In this document: positions 40,618 to 50,285 of the stretch, piece after piece
How positions within the stretch are numbered: the first letter of the stretch is position 1
Layout of the letters: each line of letters starts with the position of its first letter
Made by a program: the position numbers and the translations under genes
Assembly: GCA_963530615.1 (NCBI GenBank)
Contig: CAUSDX010000006.1
Coordinates: forward strand, 1 to 64,000
Source of the DNA: JABCPE02 sp963530615
GTDB lineage: Bacteria > Bacteroidota > Bacteroidia > Flavobacteriales > Weeksellaceae
Direction: 5' to 3'
DNA length: 64,000 nt
The notes under the pieces: model-generated
The model's database searches: none
What the model was told of the DNA's origin: nothing
The model's input: the letters and a program-made list of their open reading frames with translations, nothing else

Positions 40618-42726
40618 TCAGCTAATTCTACTCCATTTGTTTTTTCCTCTATATTGTTTTATATAGTAATTTTTAAGTTTTTCATGTTGAGAAGAGTTTA
40701 AAAGAGGGTCATTTTGTAAGAGCATTTCTATGTTAGATTTGGCTACTTTTATAATATTTCCATCTTTGATTAAATCTAATATTTTGAAATCTACTATTCC
40801 GCTTTGTTGAGTTCCAAGTATATCTCCAGTTCCTCGTAGTTGCATATCCACTTCAGAAATTTTAAAGCCATCATTTGTTTCACACATGGTTTTAATACGC
40901 GTTCGGCTTTCGGTAGATAATTTATTAGAAGTCATTAAGATACAATAGCTTTGTTCTGCCCCTCGTCCCACCCGTCCTCTCAATTGATGTAATTGAGATA
41001 ATCCAAAACGCTCGGCACTTTCTATGACCATCACAGATGCATTTGGGACATTGACACCAACTTCTATTACCGTAGTGGCGACCATAATTTGAGATTTTCC
41101 TGATGCAAATTGTTGCATGGCATTGTCTTTTTCTTGAGGTTTCATTTTGCCATGAAGAATAGTAATGTTGTAATCTGGAGCAGGAAAGTGTGAAGATATT
41201 TGTTCAAATCCCTTCATTAAATTTTGATAGTCTAAAGTTTCTGATTCTTCAATGAGAGGATATACGAAGTAAGCTTGTCTTCCCTTTTGAATTTCATCTT
41301 TGATGAATTGATAAACGGATATTATATTATTTTCTCTGCGATGGGCAGTAATGATGGGTTTCCTTCCCATAGGCATTTCGTCAATGATAGACATATCTAA
41401 ATCAGAATAAAAACTCATAGCTAAAGTTCTTGGGATAGGAGTAGCAGTCATTATCAGGATGTGAGGGGGAATAGAATTTTTTGCCCAAAGTTTAGCTCTT
41501 TGTTCTACACCGAAACGATGTTGCTCGTCAATAATTGCTAATCCTAGTTTTTTGAATTTGACCTTATCTTCTAAAAGTGCATGAGTACCTATGATGATAT
41601 GGAGAGTTCCATTTTCTAATTCTTGATAAATGAGTTTTCGTTCAGAGGCTTTTGTAGAACCTGTAAGTAAGCGAACATTTATCCCAGTGCCTAAAAGAAG
41701 CTCTGAAATTCCATTATAGTGCTGTTGTGCTAAAATCTCGGTAGGTGCCATGAGGCAACTTTGAAATCCGTTATCTATGGCAATGAGCATTGAAAGCAGT
41801 GCTACCATAGTTTTCCCAGAGCCTACATCTCCTTGTAGAAGTCTATTCATCTGTATGGGAAGCTTCATGTCATTACGAATTTCTTTTAGCACTCGTTTTT
41901 GTGCGTTGGTGAGATTAAAAGTTAATCGATTTTGATAGAAGTCATTGAAAAAATCTCCGATGATGGGGAAGGGATTCCCTTGTACGGAAGTTTTTTGATG
42001 TTGTTTTTTAAGGGCGTAACCCAGTTGAAAGAAAAAGGCCTCCTCAAATTTTAATCGTCTTTCTGCTTGTTCAAAAGCATGAATGTTTTCAGGGAAATGA
42101 ATATTGAGATAGGCTTCACTTCTTTTCATGAGTTTTAATGATTTGAGTAAATACTCGGGGAGGTTTTCTTCTATTAGCTCTGATATATGTTTTGAAATAA
42201 TGCCTAAAATCCCTTGGAAGAACTTCTGATTAAGCCCCCTTTTTGTTAGCTTTTCACTACTGGGATATATAGGGCATAGACGACTTTCCTTTGTTTTATT
42301 CTCTTCTAATTCTATTTCTGGGTGAGCCATAGAGACGGAAATGTTTTGCCCAAAGAAGTTGATTTTACCAAAAATATAGACCTCTCTAAATAAGGGAATT
42401 TGCTCTTTTAACCATTGAGAATACTGAAACCATACCAAGTCAATACTTCCTGTTTGGTCATGAAATTTAGCCGTTAATCTTTTCTGTCCTTTGCCATAGG
42501 TTATTTCTTTAAGGTTTGAGATTTTCCCTTTGAGTTGGATTTCTACATCGGATTGTTCTTGTTTTAAATCACGGATAAGGTAGGTTTTGCTTTTATCTAA
42601 ATATCTGATAGGGTAGAAGTTCAAGAAGTCTTCTACAGTAGAGATATTCAATACTTTTTGGATAAGTTTGGCTCTTTCAGGCCCTATGCCTTTTAGGTAT
42701 TCTATGGGAGATGAGAGATTGATGAT
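40618..42726 (-). CDS. recG: ATP-dependent DNA helicase RecG (non-standard start)
   Basis: RecG remodels stalled forks and Holliday junctions. Walker A is QGDVGSGKTMVALLS, the DEQH motif reads IIDEQHRFGVEQR, and the helicase C domain has VIEVGVNVPNASVMVIESAE and QLRGRVGRG. The first ATG-type frame starts at a TTG at 42651, but the preceding 25 codons (42652-42726) encode LSSPIEYLKGIGPERAKLIQ, the conserved RecG helix-hairpin-helix region. No ATG, GTG or TTG lies between it and the TAA just upstream; ATC (42724-42726) or another rare start, a mutation, or a sequencing error must be invoked. Boundary is therefore uncertain, identity is not. Confidence 0.9.
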   Translation of the reverse strand: MINLSSPIEYLKGIGPERAKLIQKVLNISTVEDFLNFYPIRYLDKSKTYLIRDLKQEQSDVEIQLKGKISNLKEITYGKGQKRLTAKFHDQTGSIDLVWFQYSQWLKEQIPLFREVYIFGKINFFGQNISVSMAHPEIELEENKTKESRLCPIYPSSEKLTKRGLNQKFFQGILGIISKHISELIEENLPEYLLKSLKLMKRSEAYLNIHFPENIHAFEQAERRLKFEEAFFFQLGYALKKQHQKTSVQGNPFPIIGDFFNDFYQNRLTFNLTNAQKRVLKEIRNDMKLPIQMNRLLQGDVGSGKTMVALLSMLIAIDNGFQSCLMAPTEILAQQHYNGISELLLGTGINVRLLTGSTKASERKLIYQELENGTLHIIIGTHALLEDKVKFKKLGLAIIDEQHRFGVEQRAKLWAKNSIPPHILIMTATPIPRTLAMSFYSDLDMSIIDEMPMGRKPIITAHRRENNIISVYQFIKDEIQKGRQAYFVYPLIEESETLDYQNLMKGFEQISSHFPAPDYNITILHGKMKPQEKDNAMQQFASGKSQIMVATTVIEVGVNVPNASVMVIESAERFGLSQLHQLRGRVGRGAEQSYCILMTSNKLSTESRTRIKTMCETNDGFKISEVDMQLRGTGDILGTQQSGIVDFKILDLIKDGNIIKVAKSNIEMLLQNDPLLNSSQHEKLKNYYIKQYRGKNKWSRIS

Positions 42727-42913
42727 ATTTAAATATTAAAAATATGGTTTTGCGAATTTAATAAATTTTTGGGAATAATCCCCTGCATTGTTCTGTAATA
42801 TTGATGAAAATTTGTATTATTCTCGGTGAAAATCAAAATGTTTTTATTGTTGAGTTAACCTCGAAAAATATGGTGGAGAATTATCAAAAATAGGGCTATA
42901 GACAATAAGGGAA

Positions 42914-45499
42914 TTACTTACCAATCATTTTTTTGATGGCGTTAAGTTTCATCAAAGCCTCAATAGGAGTAAGGGTATTAATGTCTATTTTGGTAAGCTC
43001 TTCTCTGATGTTTTCTAAAACAGGATCGTCCAGTTGAAAGAAAGATAGCTGTATGCTTTCTTCGGTTACTTGCTTGATTTTTTTTGAGTTTTGGCTCTGG
43101 CTACGGCTATTTTCTAGTATTTTTAGGATGCTTTGTGCTTTAGTGATGACTTGTGAGGGCATTCCTGCTAACTTAGCGACATGTATCCCAAAGCTATGCT
43201 CACTGCCACCAGAGATTAATTTCCGTAGGAAGATAATATTACCATTACTTTCTTGAATTGAGACATGGAAGTTTTTGATTCGTTTAAAATTCACATGCAT
43301 TTCATTAAGTTCATGATAATGTGTGGCAAAAAGTGTCTTGGGGCGAGTGGGGTGCTGGTGTAGGTATTCTGAAATAGCCCAAGCGATGGAAATCCCATCA
43401 TAGGTGGAAGTTCCTCTTCCGATTTCATCAAGTAGAATGAGACTTCTTTCAGTGATATTGTTAAGAATATTGGCAGCTTCGTTCATTTCTACCATAAAAG
43501 TAGATTCTCCTGCAGAGATATTATCCGTAGCACCGACACGAGTAAAGATGCGGTCAACTATCCCCAATTCAGCATGTTGTGCGGGAACAAAGCTTCCAAT
43601 CTGTGCCAAGAGACAGATAATAGCGGTTTGCCTTAAAATAGCGGATTTTCCTGACATATTAGGTCCCGTTACCATAAGAATCTGTTGTGTTTCTCGGTCA
43701 AGAAAAATATCGTTAGAGATATATTTTTCTCCCAAAGGGAGCATTTTTTCTATCACAGGGTGGCGACCATCTTTTATGTCTATCTTAAAGTTATCATTAA
43801 GAATAGGTTTTATATAATTTTCAGAGATGGAAAGCTCGGAGAGGCTTATAGCACAATCTATTTGAGCAATGATTTTAGAGTTTTCTTGAATTTGATCAAT
43901 GTATATCAATACCTGTTCACAAACATTACGATAAAGACGATGCTCTAACAATGATATTTTTTCCTCTGCTCCTAATATTTGGTTTTCGTATTCTTTAAGC
44001 TCTTCTGTAATGTATCTCTCGGCATTTACCAAGGTTTGTTTCCTAATCCAATCTTGTGGAACTTTGTCTTTATGAGCATTGCGAACCTCTATATAGTATC
44101 CGAAAACATTATTGAAATCTATTTTTAGGCTTGTAATTCCTGTCTTTTCAATCTCTCTTTGGCACATTTTTTCAAGGAAAGATTTACCAGAATTTTGTAA
44201 ATTTCTGAGTGTATCTAGTTCTTCGGAAACTCCTGCTTTGATGACATTGCCTTTTGAAATATTTATAGGAAGCTCTTCGTTTAGAGAGTTTTCAAGGTAA
44301 GAGATTAAATCTGAAAGGGTTAAAATAGGCTCTATCCAAGCCATAATATCATGGTAGGAATGGAGTAGAGTTTTGATATTTTGAATATGAATAATACTTT
44401 GTTTAAGATATCCTAGTTCTTTTGGAGTAATTTTTTCTGCAGCCAATTTCCCAATTAATCGGTCTAAATCGGAAATAGATTTTAGAGATTGGGAGATATG
44501 ATATTTCAGTTCTTCATTCTCATTAAAAAACTCTATAAGAGATAAGCGACGATTGATTTCATTAACATTTTTTAGTGGTAGAATGACTCTTCTTCTCAGT
44601 AACCTACCGCCCATAGGTGTAAGAGTATGGTCTATGATGTCCAAAAGACTCTTTCCATTGGGATTATTTGAATGTACAATTTCTAAATTTCTTAAAGTGA
44701 AATTATCCAATGTGAGGTAGTCTTCTTGAGGGATACTTTGTATTTTGGTAATATGCTGTAAAAGAGAATGATGAGTGTCTTCTACTAAATAAGCAAAAAT
44801 AGCTCCTACAGCTATAATTGCAAGTCGGTATTCCTCAATGCCGAAGCCTTTTAAAGATTTGGTTTTGAAATGATTGTTAAGCTTTTCATAAGCAAAAGGG
44901 TATTGATAAGCCCAATCTTCTAGTTGGAAAGAGTTTTTTTCTTTCAGTTTTTTGGGAATATCAGTTCTTCTTTGATAGATGATTTCACTTGGATCAAAAG
45001 TATCTACGATGTGAAGGATTTTATCCAAATTGCCTTCGGAAACTAAAAGTTCTCCAGTAGAAACATCTACTAATGCAACCCCAAATTTTTCCTTTTCTTT
45101 GTGAAAGGACATTAGAAAATTATTCTTCTTGGAGGTCAAAACCTGCTCGTTGAAAGTTACTCCAGGGGTTACCAATTCTGTTACTCCTCTTTTAACGATA
45201 CCTTTGACCGTTTTAGGGTCTTCTAGTTGGTCGCATATAGCAACACGCATTCCTGCTCTTACTAATTTTGGTAAGTAAGAATCCAAAGAATGATGAGGAA
45301 ATCCAGCTAACTCTGTGTTGCTAGAACCATTAGCTCTACTTGTTAAAACAATTCCTAAAATTTTAGAGGTTTTTATAGCATCTTGTCCAAAAGTTTCATA
45401 AAAGTCCCCTACTCTGAATAATAGAATTGCATCAGGGTATTTGGCTTTTATACTATTATATTGAGCCATTAGTGGAGTTTCTTTCGCGGATTTTGCCAT
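42914..45499 (-). CDS. mutS: DNA mismatch repair protein MutS
   Basis: An 861-residue MutS1. The mismatch-binding motif FRVGDFYETF (Phe and Glu in GDFYE) is near residue 30, Walker A is TGPNMSGKSAILRQTA, and Walker B is LILLDEIGRGTSTYDG followed by ATHYHEL. It recognises mismatches and recruits MutL. It is separated from recG by about 190 bases with no recognisable gene and is divergent from the bestrophin-like gene. Confidence 0.97.
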   Translation of the reverse strand: MAKSAKETPLMAQYNSIKAKYPDAILLFRVGDFYETFGQDAIKTSKILGIVLTSRANGSSNTELAGFPHHSLDSYLPKLVRAGMRVAICDQLEDPKTVKGIVKRGVTELVTPGVTFNEQVLTSKKNNFLMSFHKEKEKFGVALVDVSTGELLVSEGNLDKILHIVDTFDPSEIIYQRRTDIPKKLKEKNSFQLEDWAYQYPFAYEKLNNHFKTKSLKGFGIEEYRLAIIAVGAIFAYLVEDTHHSLLQHITKIQSIPQEDYLTLDNFTLRNLEIVHSNNPNGKSLLDIIDHTLTPMGGRLLRRRVILPLKNVNEINRRLSLIEFFNENEELKYHISQSLKSISDLDRLIGKLAAEKITPKELGYLKQSIIHIQNIKTLLHSYHDIMAWIEPILTLSDLISYLENSLNEELPINISKGNVIKAGVSEELDTLRNLQNSGKSFLEKMCQREIEKTGITSLKIDFNNVFGYYIEVRNAHKDKVPQDWIRKQTLVNAERYITEELKEYENQILGAEEKISLLEHRLYRNVCEQVLIYIDQIQENSKIIAQIDCAISLSELSISENYIKPILNDNFKIDIKDGRHPVIEKMLPLGEKYISNDIFLDRETQQILMVTGPNMSGKSAILRQTAIICLLAQIGSFVPAQHAELGIVDRIFTRVGATDNISAGESTFMVEMNEAANILNNITERSLILLDEIGRGTSTYDGISIAWAISEYLHQHPTRPKTLFATHYHELNEMHVNFKRIKNFHVSIQESNGNIIFLRKLISGGSEHSFGIHVAKLAGMPSQVITKAQSILKILENSRSQSQNSKKIKQVTEESIQLSFFQLDDPVLENIREELTKIDINTLTPIEALMKLNAIKKMIGK

Positions 45500-45565
45500 A
45501 AAAATAAATAGAGTTAGGATTGCAAATTAATGAAAAAAATCGGATTATTTTTATTCAAAAAATGT

Positions 45566-45573
45566 TATTTTTG
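45566..45573 (+). promoter_or_regulatory. -7 element before the bestrophin-like gene
   Basis: TATTTTTG, 24 bases before the chosen ATG. No clear -33 box. Confidence 0.45.
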
Positions 45574-45597
45574 TGCAAAATTAAAAAAATAAGTTTT

Positions 45598-46479
45598 ATG
45601 CATGTATACGATAACAAGCATTGGATTTCTGTTTTGCTTAGTTTGCACAAAACAGATACTTTGAAAACATTGGCATCAGGGATGATTACGATGGCGATGT
45701 ATGCTGGTTTGGTGGTATATTTGGAAACGGAATATTTTAAGATGGATAAAGATTCTACTTTTAGAAATATTTCTTTGATACATACTTTGTTGGGTTTTGT
45801 CTTATCAATGCTTTTGGTTTTTAGAACGAATACTGCTTATGATAGATGGTGGGAGGGTAGAAAGCTCTTAGGAAAGATGGTGAATGATTCTAGAAATCTT
45901 TCTATAAAGTTACACACGATGCTTTCAGAAATAGATGAAGAAGATAGAGTGTTTTTTAAGAAATATATTTGTTTTTTTCCACATTTGATGAATAGGCATT
46001 TATCCAAAGAATCTACTAAAATGGAACTTGACCAAGATAGTCAATACGAAGAAGTAGAGAGATTTCCTCATCCTCCAAATGCTTTGGTATGGAAAATCCA
46101 AGCAAAAGTGCAAGAGCTGTATAAAAGAGGAGTGATTTCGGGTGAGCAAATGCGTATGTTGGATATGCATATTAGTGGCTTTTTAGAAGTTTGTGGAGGA
46201 TGTGAGAGAATTAAAAATACACCGATTCCGTTTTCATATTCTTCATTCACTAAAAAATTTATCGTTATTTATGTGGTTACCTTACCCATAGCATATGGCA
46301 TGAGCATAGGATATTTGATGGTCGCCCTTACTGTTTTTGTGTTTTATGTGTTGATGAGTTTGGAGGTTTTGGCAGAGGAGATAGAAGATCCGTTTAATAA
46401 TGAGGAAAATGATTTGCCAATGGATATGATTGCTCAAAATATTGAGCGAAATGTTACAAGAATTTTCAGTGAAGTTTAA
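45598..46479 (+). CDS. Bestrophin-family anion channel
   Basis: A 293-residue bestrophin/UPF0187 protein of the inner membrane, likely a pentameric chloride or anion channel. Recognisable are TNTAYDRWWEGRKLLGKMVN near residue 85, hydrophobic helices at about 28-45, 58-75 and 220-255, and the C-terminal EVLAEEIEDPFNNEENDLPM, the conserved acidic gating segment. The ATG at 45598 is chosen because the promoter box lies between it and an earlier in-frame start. It overlaps the downstream methyltransferase gene by some 30 bases. Confidence 0.85.
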   Translation: MHVYDNKHWISVLLSLHKTDTLKTLASGMITMAMYAGLVVYLETEYFKMDKDSTFRNISLIHTLLGFVLSMLLVFRTNTAYDRWWEGRKLLGKMVNDSRNLSIKLHTMLSEIDEEDRVFFKKYICFFPHLMNRHLSKESTKMELDQDSQYEEVERFPHPPNALVWKIQAKVQELYKRGVISGEQMRMLDMHISGFLEVCGGCERIKNTPIPFSYSSFTKKFIVIYVVTLPIAYGMSIGYLMVALTVFVFYVLMSLEVLAEEIEDPFNNEENDLPMDMIAQNIERNVTRIFSEV

Positions 46480-47029
46480 TAAAAAAAGAAATATTTTGGT
46501 TCAAAAACTTAAATTAGAACAACTTGGAAGGATAGATGTAGAGAGTTTTAAGAAAGCAGAAAAAACGCCTTTAATAGTAGTTTTAGATAATGTGAGAAGT
46601 ATGCATAATGTGGGGGCTATTTTTCGTACTGCAGATGCTTTTTTGATAGAAAAGATAGTATTATGTGGGATTACGCCACAGCCTCCTCATAGAGAAATTC
46701 ATAAAGCAGCACTTGGGGCAACGGAGAGTGTGGATTGGGTTTATTTTGAAAAAATAGAAGAAGCATTACAATACTTGAAAAATCAAAAATATCAAGTAGT
46801 CGGTATTGAACAAACTACGGATAGTCAAATGATTACAGAGTTTGATGTTAATCAGTTATCAAGATATGCTTTGGTCTTAGGGAATGAAGTAGAAGGTGTG
46901 AGTGATGAGGCTTTGCCTTATTGCGATGCGTTTTTAGAAATACCGCAATTGGGGACTAAGCATTCTCTGAATGTGAGTGTCTGTGGAGGGATTGTTATGT
47001 GGGAGTTTTTCAATAGGCTCCGAAGATAA
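46451..47029 (+). CDS. TrmH/SpoU-family RNA methyltransferase
   Basis: A SPOUT-fold 2'-O-methyltransferase for tRNA or rRNA, about 192 residues. Motif 1 is LDNVRSMHNVGAIFRTADAF, motif 2 LVLGNEVEGVSDEAL, motif 3 EIPQLGTKHSLNVSVCGGI, with the knot in between. Which nucleotide it modifies cannot be told; it could be a TrmH (Gm18) type. The start is uncertain: ATG at 46430 or 46451 and GTG at 46469 all lie inside the bestrophin gene; the middle one is listed. Confidence 0.88.
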   Translation: MLQEFSVKFNKKRNILVQKLKLEQLGRIDVESFKKAEKTPLIVVLDNVRSMHNVGAIFRTADAFLIEKIVLCGITPQPPHREIHKAALGATESVDWVYFEKIEEALQYLKNQKYQVVGIEQTTDSQMITEFDVNQLSRYALVLGNEVEGVSDEALPYCDAFLEIPQLGTKHSLNVSVCGGIVMWEFFNRLRR

Positions 47030-47067
47030 TGTTTTAGTTAAAATATAGTAAAGGAATTTATAGGTGT

Positions 47068-47075
47068 TATTTTTG
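47068..47075 (+). promoter_or_regulatory. -7 element before prfB
   Basis: TATTTTTG, 17 bases before the GTG start. No clear -33 box; the transcript leader would be about 10 nt. Confidence 0.4.
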
Positions 47076-47092
47076 TAAAAAAATAAGGAAAG

Positions 47093-48205
47093 GTGGTTAC
47101 GAATGAGCAAATAAAGGAGATTCAGAACAGAATAAAAGATTTATATAAATATCTTCAAATAGAGAAAAAGGAGATAGAAATAGTTAATGATGATGAAAGA
47201 ACGGCATCGCCAGAGTTTTGGGATAATCCTAAAGAGGCAGAAGCATTTTTGAAACAACTTAGGAGTAAGAAAAAGTGGGTGGAAGAATACAAAGAAATTT
47301 ATCAGAATTTAGAAGATATACAGGTTTTATTTGATTTTTCAAAGGAAGACAAAGATAGTGAAGAAGAGTTAGATGAAATTTTTCCTAAATTGGTGGAAAA
47401 AGTAGAGAATTTAGAGTTCAAAAATATGCTTTCCAATGAAGGAGATGAGTTGTCGGCGGTATTACAAATTACCGCGGGAGCAGGGGGAACTGAGAGCTGT
47501 GATTGGGCATCTATACTAATGAGAATGTATATTATGTGGGCGGAAAAACAAGGATACGGCGTTCGTGAATTGAATTTCCAAGAAGGAGATGTGGCAGGAG
47601 TAAAAACAGTAACCTTGGAACTTGATGGGGAGTTCGCCTTTGGATATTTGAAGGGGGAAAATGGAGTGCATCGTCTGGTGAGAATTTCTCCGTTTGATAG
47701 CAATGCAAAACGCCATACGAGTTTCGTTTCGGTATATGTTTATCCGTTGGTTGATGATACTATTGAAATCCATATAAATCCGTCTGATATTACTTTTGAA
47801 ACGATGAGAGCGAGTGGAGCAGGGGGGCAAAATGTGAATAAAGTAGAGACTGCGGTAAGGCTTAGACACCATCCTACGGGGATTATTATAGAAAATTCGG
47901 AGAGCCGTTCGCAGCTTCAAAATAAAGAAAAAGCGATGCAACTTTTGAAGTCTCGTTTGTATGAAATAGAGTTGGAAAAGCGAAATAAAGCACGAAATGA
48001 AATAGAGGCAGGGAAAATGAAAATAGAATGGGGAAGTCAAATTAGAAATTATGTGATGCATCCTTATAAGTTGGTAAAAGATGTGCGTTCTGGTTATGAA
48101 ACTTCTGATGTGGACGGAGTGATGAATGGGGATATAACTCCATTTTTGAAGTCGTTTTTAATGGCGGAAGGGCAGAGTGAAGATACTCATAGTTTGGAAT
48201 TATAA
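47093..48205 (+). CDS. prfB: Peptide chain release factor 2
   Basis: RF2, 370 residues, ends translation at UAA and UGA. The SPF tripeptide that recognises stop codons is in RISPFDSNAKRH, and the catalytic GGQ is in ASGAGGQNVNK. It starts with GTG at 47093. Unusually, the programmed +1 frameshift is absent: where E. coli has CTT TGA C, this gene reads CTT CAA (47153-47158), so it is translated in one frame and RF2 autoregulation by UGA is lost. Confidence 0.96.
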   Translation: MVTNEQIKEIQNRIKDLYKYLQIEKKEIEIVNDDERTASPEFWDNPKEAEAFLKQLRSKKKWVEEYKEIYQNLEDIQVLFDFSKEDKDSEEELDEIFPKLVEKVENLEFKNMLSNEGDELSAVLQITAGAGGTESCDWASILMRMYIMWAEKQGYGVRELNFQEGDVAGVKTVTLELDGEFAFGYLKGENGVHRLVRISPFDSNAKRHTSFVSVYVYPLVDDTIEIHINPSDITFETMRASGAGGQNVNKVETAVRLRHHPTGIIIENSESRSQLQNKEKAMQLLKSRLYEIELEKRNKARNEIEAGKMKIEWGSQIRNYVMHPYKLVKDVRSGYETSDVDGVMNGDITPFLKSFLMAEGQSEDTHSLEL

Positions 48206-48230
48206 AAAATATTTTTACGGATTATTATTT

Positions 48231-48884
48231 ATGGAACATTTTGAAAATTGGAAAGATTTATTAAATCCTGAATTTTATATTAAATTGGGTGGTTTTTGGT
48301 TGGTTTTATTGATTGTTTTCGCGGAGTCAGGATTATTTTTCGGATTTTTTCTCCCTGGTGATAGTCTTTTGTTTATTTCGGGGATTTATTCTACAACGAT
48401 TATTCAAGAGAGTTTAGGCTCTGTGGGTAGCGACTTTTGGGATACGGCTATGTTGGCCTCAGCAATAGCTATTGCAGCGATTTTAGGGGATTCTGTGGGG
48501 TATTGGTTTGGTGCAAAAAGCGGTCCGATGCTCTATGAAAGAAAAGAAACATTTTTTTTCAAGAAAAATCATTTGCTTAAAGCTCAAGAATTTTATGAGG
48601 AAAATGGGGCATGGGCGATTATTATTGCTCGTTTCTTACCTATGGTGAGGACATTTGCACCTATTGTGGCTGGAATTGTAAAAATGGATAGAAAAAAGTT
48701 TTTATTTTTTAATGTCATTGGTGGAATGTTATGGGCATTTTCTTTAATTTTTGCGGGGCATTATTTAGATAAATTGTTTATAGAACAATTTGGAATTGAT
48801 TTGAAAAAGCACTTGGAGATTATTGTAATAGGATTGGTGTTATTTACCACAGCACCAGTGGTTATAAAAGCCTTAAAAAAGTAA
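48231..48884 (+). CDS. DedA-family membrane protein
   Basis: A 217-residue polytopic protein with GFFLPGDSLLFISGI, ILGDSVGYWFGAKSGPMLYE and the signature IIARFLPMVRTFAPIVAGIV near residue 143. DedA/DTT proteins act as phospholipid or undecaprenyl-phosphate flippases or proton-linked transporters. The frame is open from within prfB, but the ATG at 48231 gives the usual N-terminus. A good terminator follows, so it and prfB may form one unit. Confidence 0.9.
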   Translation: MEHFENWKDLLNPEFYIKLGGFWLVLLIVFAESGLFFGFFLPGDSLLFISGIYSTTIIQESLGSVGSDFWDTAMLASAIAIAAILGDSVGYWFGAKSGPMLYERKETFFFKKNHLLKAQEFYEENGAWAIIIARFLPMVRTFAPIVAGIVKMDRKKFLFFNVIGGMLWAFSLIFAGHYLDKLFIEQFGIDLKKHLEIIVIGLVLFTTAPVVIKALKK

Positions 48885-48896
48885 TAAAATAAGAGC

Positions 48897-48935
48897 AAAA
48901 ATGCCTTTCTTTTTTAGAAGGGCATTTTATTTTTG
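48897..48935. terminator. Terminator of the DedA gene
   Basis: AAAATGCCTTTCT (48897-48909) pairs with AGAAGGGCATTTT (48916-48928) with one G-U pair, T-rich on both sides; it may also serve the convergent nuclease gene. Confidence 0.88.
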
Positions 48936-48945
48936 TATATATGGG

Positions 48946-50142
48946 TTATTTTGCGATATTTTTTATTTCTTTTTGCAAAATAGTAAATACAGGAAAATGG
49001 TCGCTGTATCCTCCAGTGAATTGATTGTCAGACCAAGAGCGAAAAGGGTAACCTTTGTAATTCCCTTGTTTATTAATTAAATAAGCAGGGGCAAATACTT
49101 CTGTTTTATAAGCAGTATATTCTTCTTTAATTTTATCGGAAACTAAATTTTTTGAATAAATAATTTGGTCAAAAAGGTTGGGAGCATCTTGGTAAGCTAA
49201 ACTAGCAATCCCCTTTTTATACATTTTATACATGGGATTAAAATAAGGATATTCTTCGCTCAATTCTTTTTCGCTTCCTACGGCTTTTACATAGTTTTTG
49301 AAACTAGGGCTGATAGGGTCATCATTAAAATCTCCCATTGCAATAAGTTTTACATTAGGATTTTTTTCTTTTATAGCGTTCATTTCTTGTTTTAGGAGAT
49401 TAGCAGCGGCATTTCTTTTAGGCATGGAAATAGCTTCTCCTCCTCTTCTTGAAGGCCAGTGATTTACAAAAAAAGCTACTTTTTCACCATCTAAAATTCC
49501 TACGACAACCAATAGGTCTCTCGTGTATTCTCTCTTACCATCTTCTCTATAAATAATGAGTTCTTTTTTATATGATTGAGTAACTAAAAATCTCTTTTTT
49601 TGGTAAATAAGGGCAACATCTATGCCTCTTGCATCAAAAGAATTGTAATGCTCTATACCATAATCATATTTTTTAAGTACATCTTGTTTCACTAAATCTT
49701 TTAGTACTTGTCTATTTTCTACCTCTGCTAATCCTACAATTACGGGAGCGGTTTTTGTGTATTTTGTACCAATTTCGGATATTACTTGAGCTATGTTTTT
49801 TAATTTTTGTTGATAAATGTCATAAGTATAATTTTTAGAACTTTTTGGAGTAAAATCTCCGGAAAGAGATTGTTTTCTAACGATTTTTTTACCTTTCATT
49901 TTTTCATAATCCCAAGGTCCTTTATAATTATTAGTGATTTCTAAATATCTCAGAGAATCCAAAGGAATACTTCTGTGAAAATTTATATGATATTTCGGTA
50001 AGGTGGCGTCTATGTAATCTGCTGATTGGATTGTATCAAAAAGATTTTCCACATTGTAAAACCCAATGGTGGCTACTCTCTTAATTTGAGCTGAAAATGA
50101 AATATAGAAAAACGAAAAAATAAGGAATAATAGCTGTTTCAT
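48946..50142 (-). CDS. Secreted endonuclease/exonuclease/phosphatase (EEP) protein
   Basis: A 398-residue EEP-fold enzyme with a signal peptide (MKQLLFLIFSFFYISFSA, cut before QIKRVATIG). Active-site motifs are complete: FYNVENLFD (Asn), GLAEVENR (catalytic Glu), GIDVALIY, FVNHWPSRRGG, MGDFNDDP (Asp, Asn) and YSDHFPVF (Asp-His pair). It could cut DNA or RNA, or act on sugar or lipid phosphates outside the cytoplasm. It is divergent from a TonB receptor and DUF5689 lipoprotein, which suggests an uptake system for the products. Confidence 0.88.
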   Translation of the reverse strand: MKQLLFLIFSFFYISFSAQIKRVATIGFYNVENLFDTIQSADYIDATLPKYHINFHRSIPLDSLRYLEITNNYKGPWDYEKMKGKKIVRKQSLSGDFTPKSSKNYTYDIYQQKLKNIAQVISEIGTKYTKTAPVIVGLAEVENRQVLKDLVKQDVLKKYDYGIEHYNSFDARGIDVALIYQKKRFLVTQSYKKELIIYREDGKREYTRDLLVVVGILDGEKVAFFVNHWPSRRGGEAISMPKRNAAANLLKQEMNAIKEKNPNVKLIAMGDFNDDPISPSFKNYVKAVGSEKELSEEYPYFNPMYKMYKKGIASLAYQDAPNLFDQIIYSKNLVSDKIKEEYTAYKTEVFAPAYLINKQGNYKGYPFRSWSDNQFTGGYSDHFPVFTILQKEIKNIAK

Positions 50143-50251
50143 AAATTAAAAATTAGAATTTTGTCAAGATAATGTTTATTTTCTAAATATTTATTTTTTT
50201 CTATATGAAATAAATCATGTAATCAAATTCGTATAGAGTGAAATAAAATTT

Positions 50252-50259
50252 TATTTTTG
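50252..50259 (+). promoter_or_regulatory. -7 element before the TonB receptor gene
   Basis: TATTTTTG, 26 bases before the ATG; no well-placed -33 box. Confidence 0.45.
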
Positions 50260-50285
50260 TTAAAAATAGTTAATTTTTTATAAAA

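Noticed and set aside
47516..48061. 181-codon minus-strand frame inside prfB
   Set aside because: Fully opposite the conserved GGQ domain of RF2; composition is that of antisense DNA.
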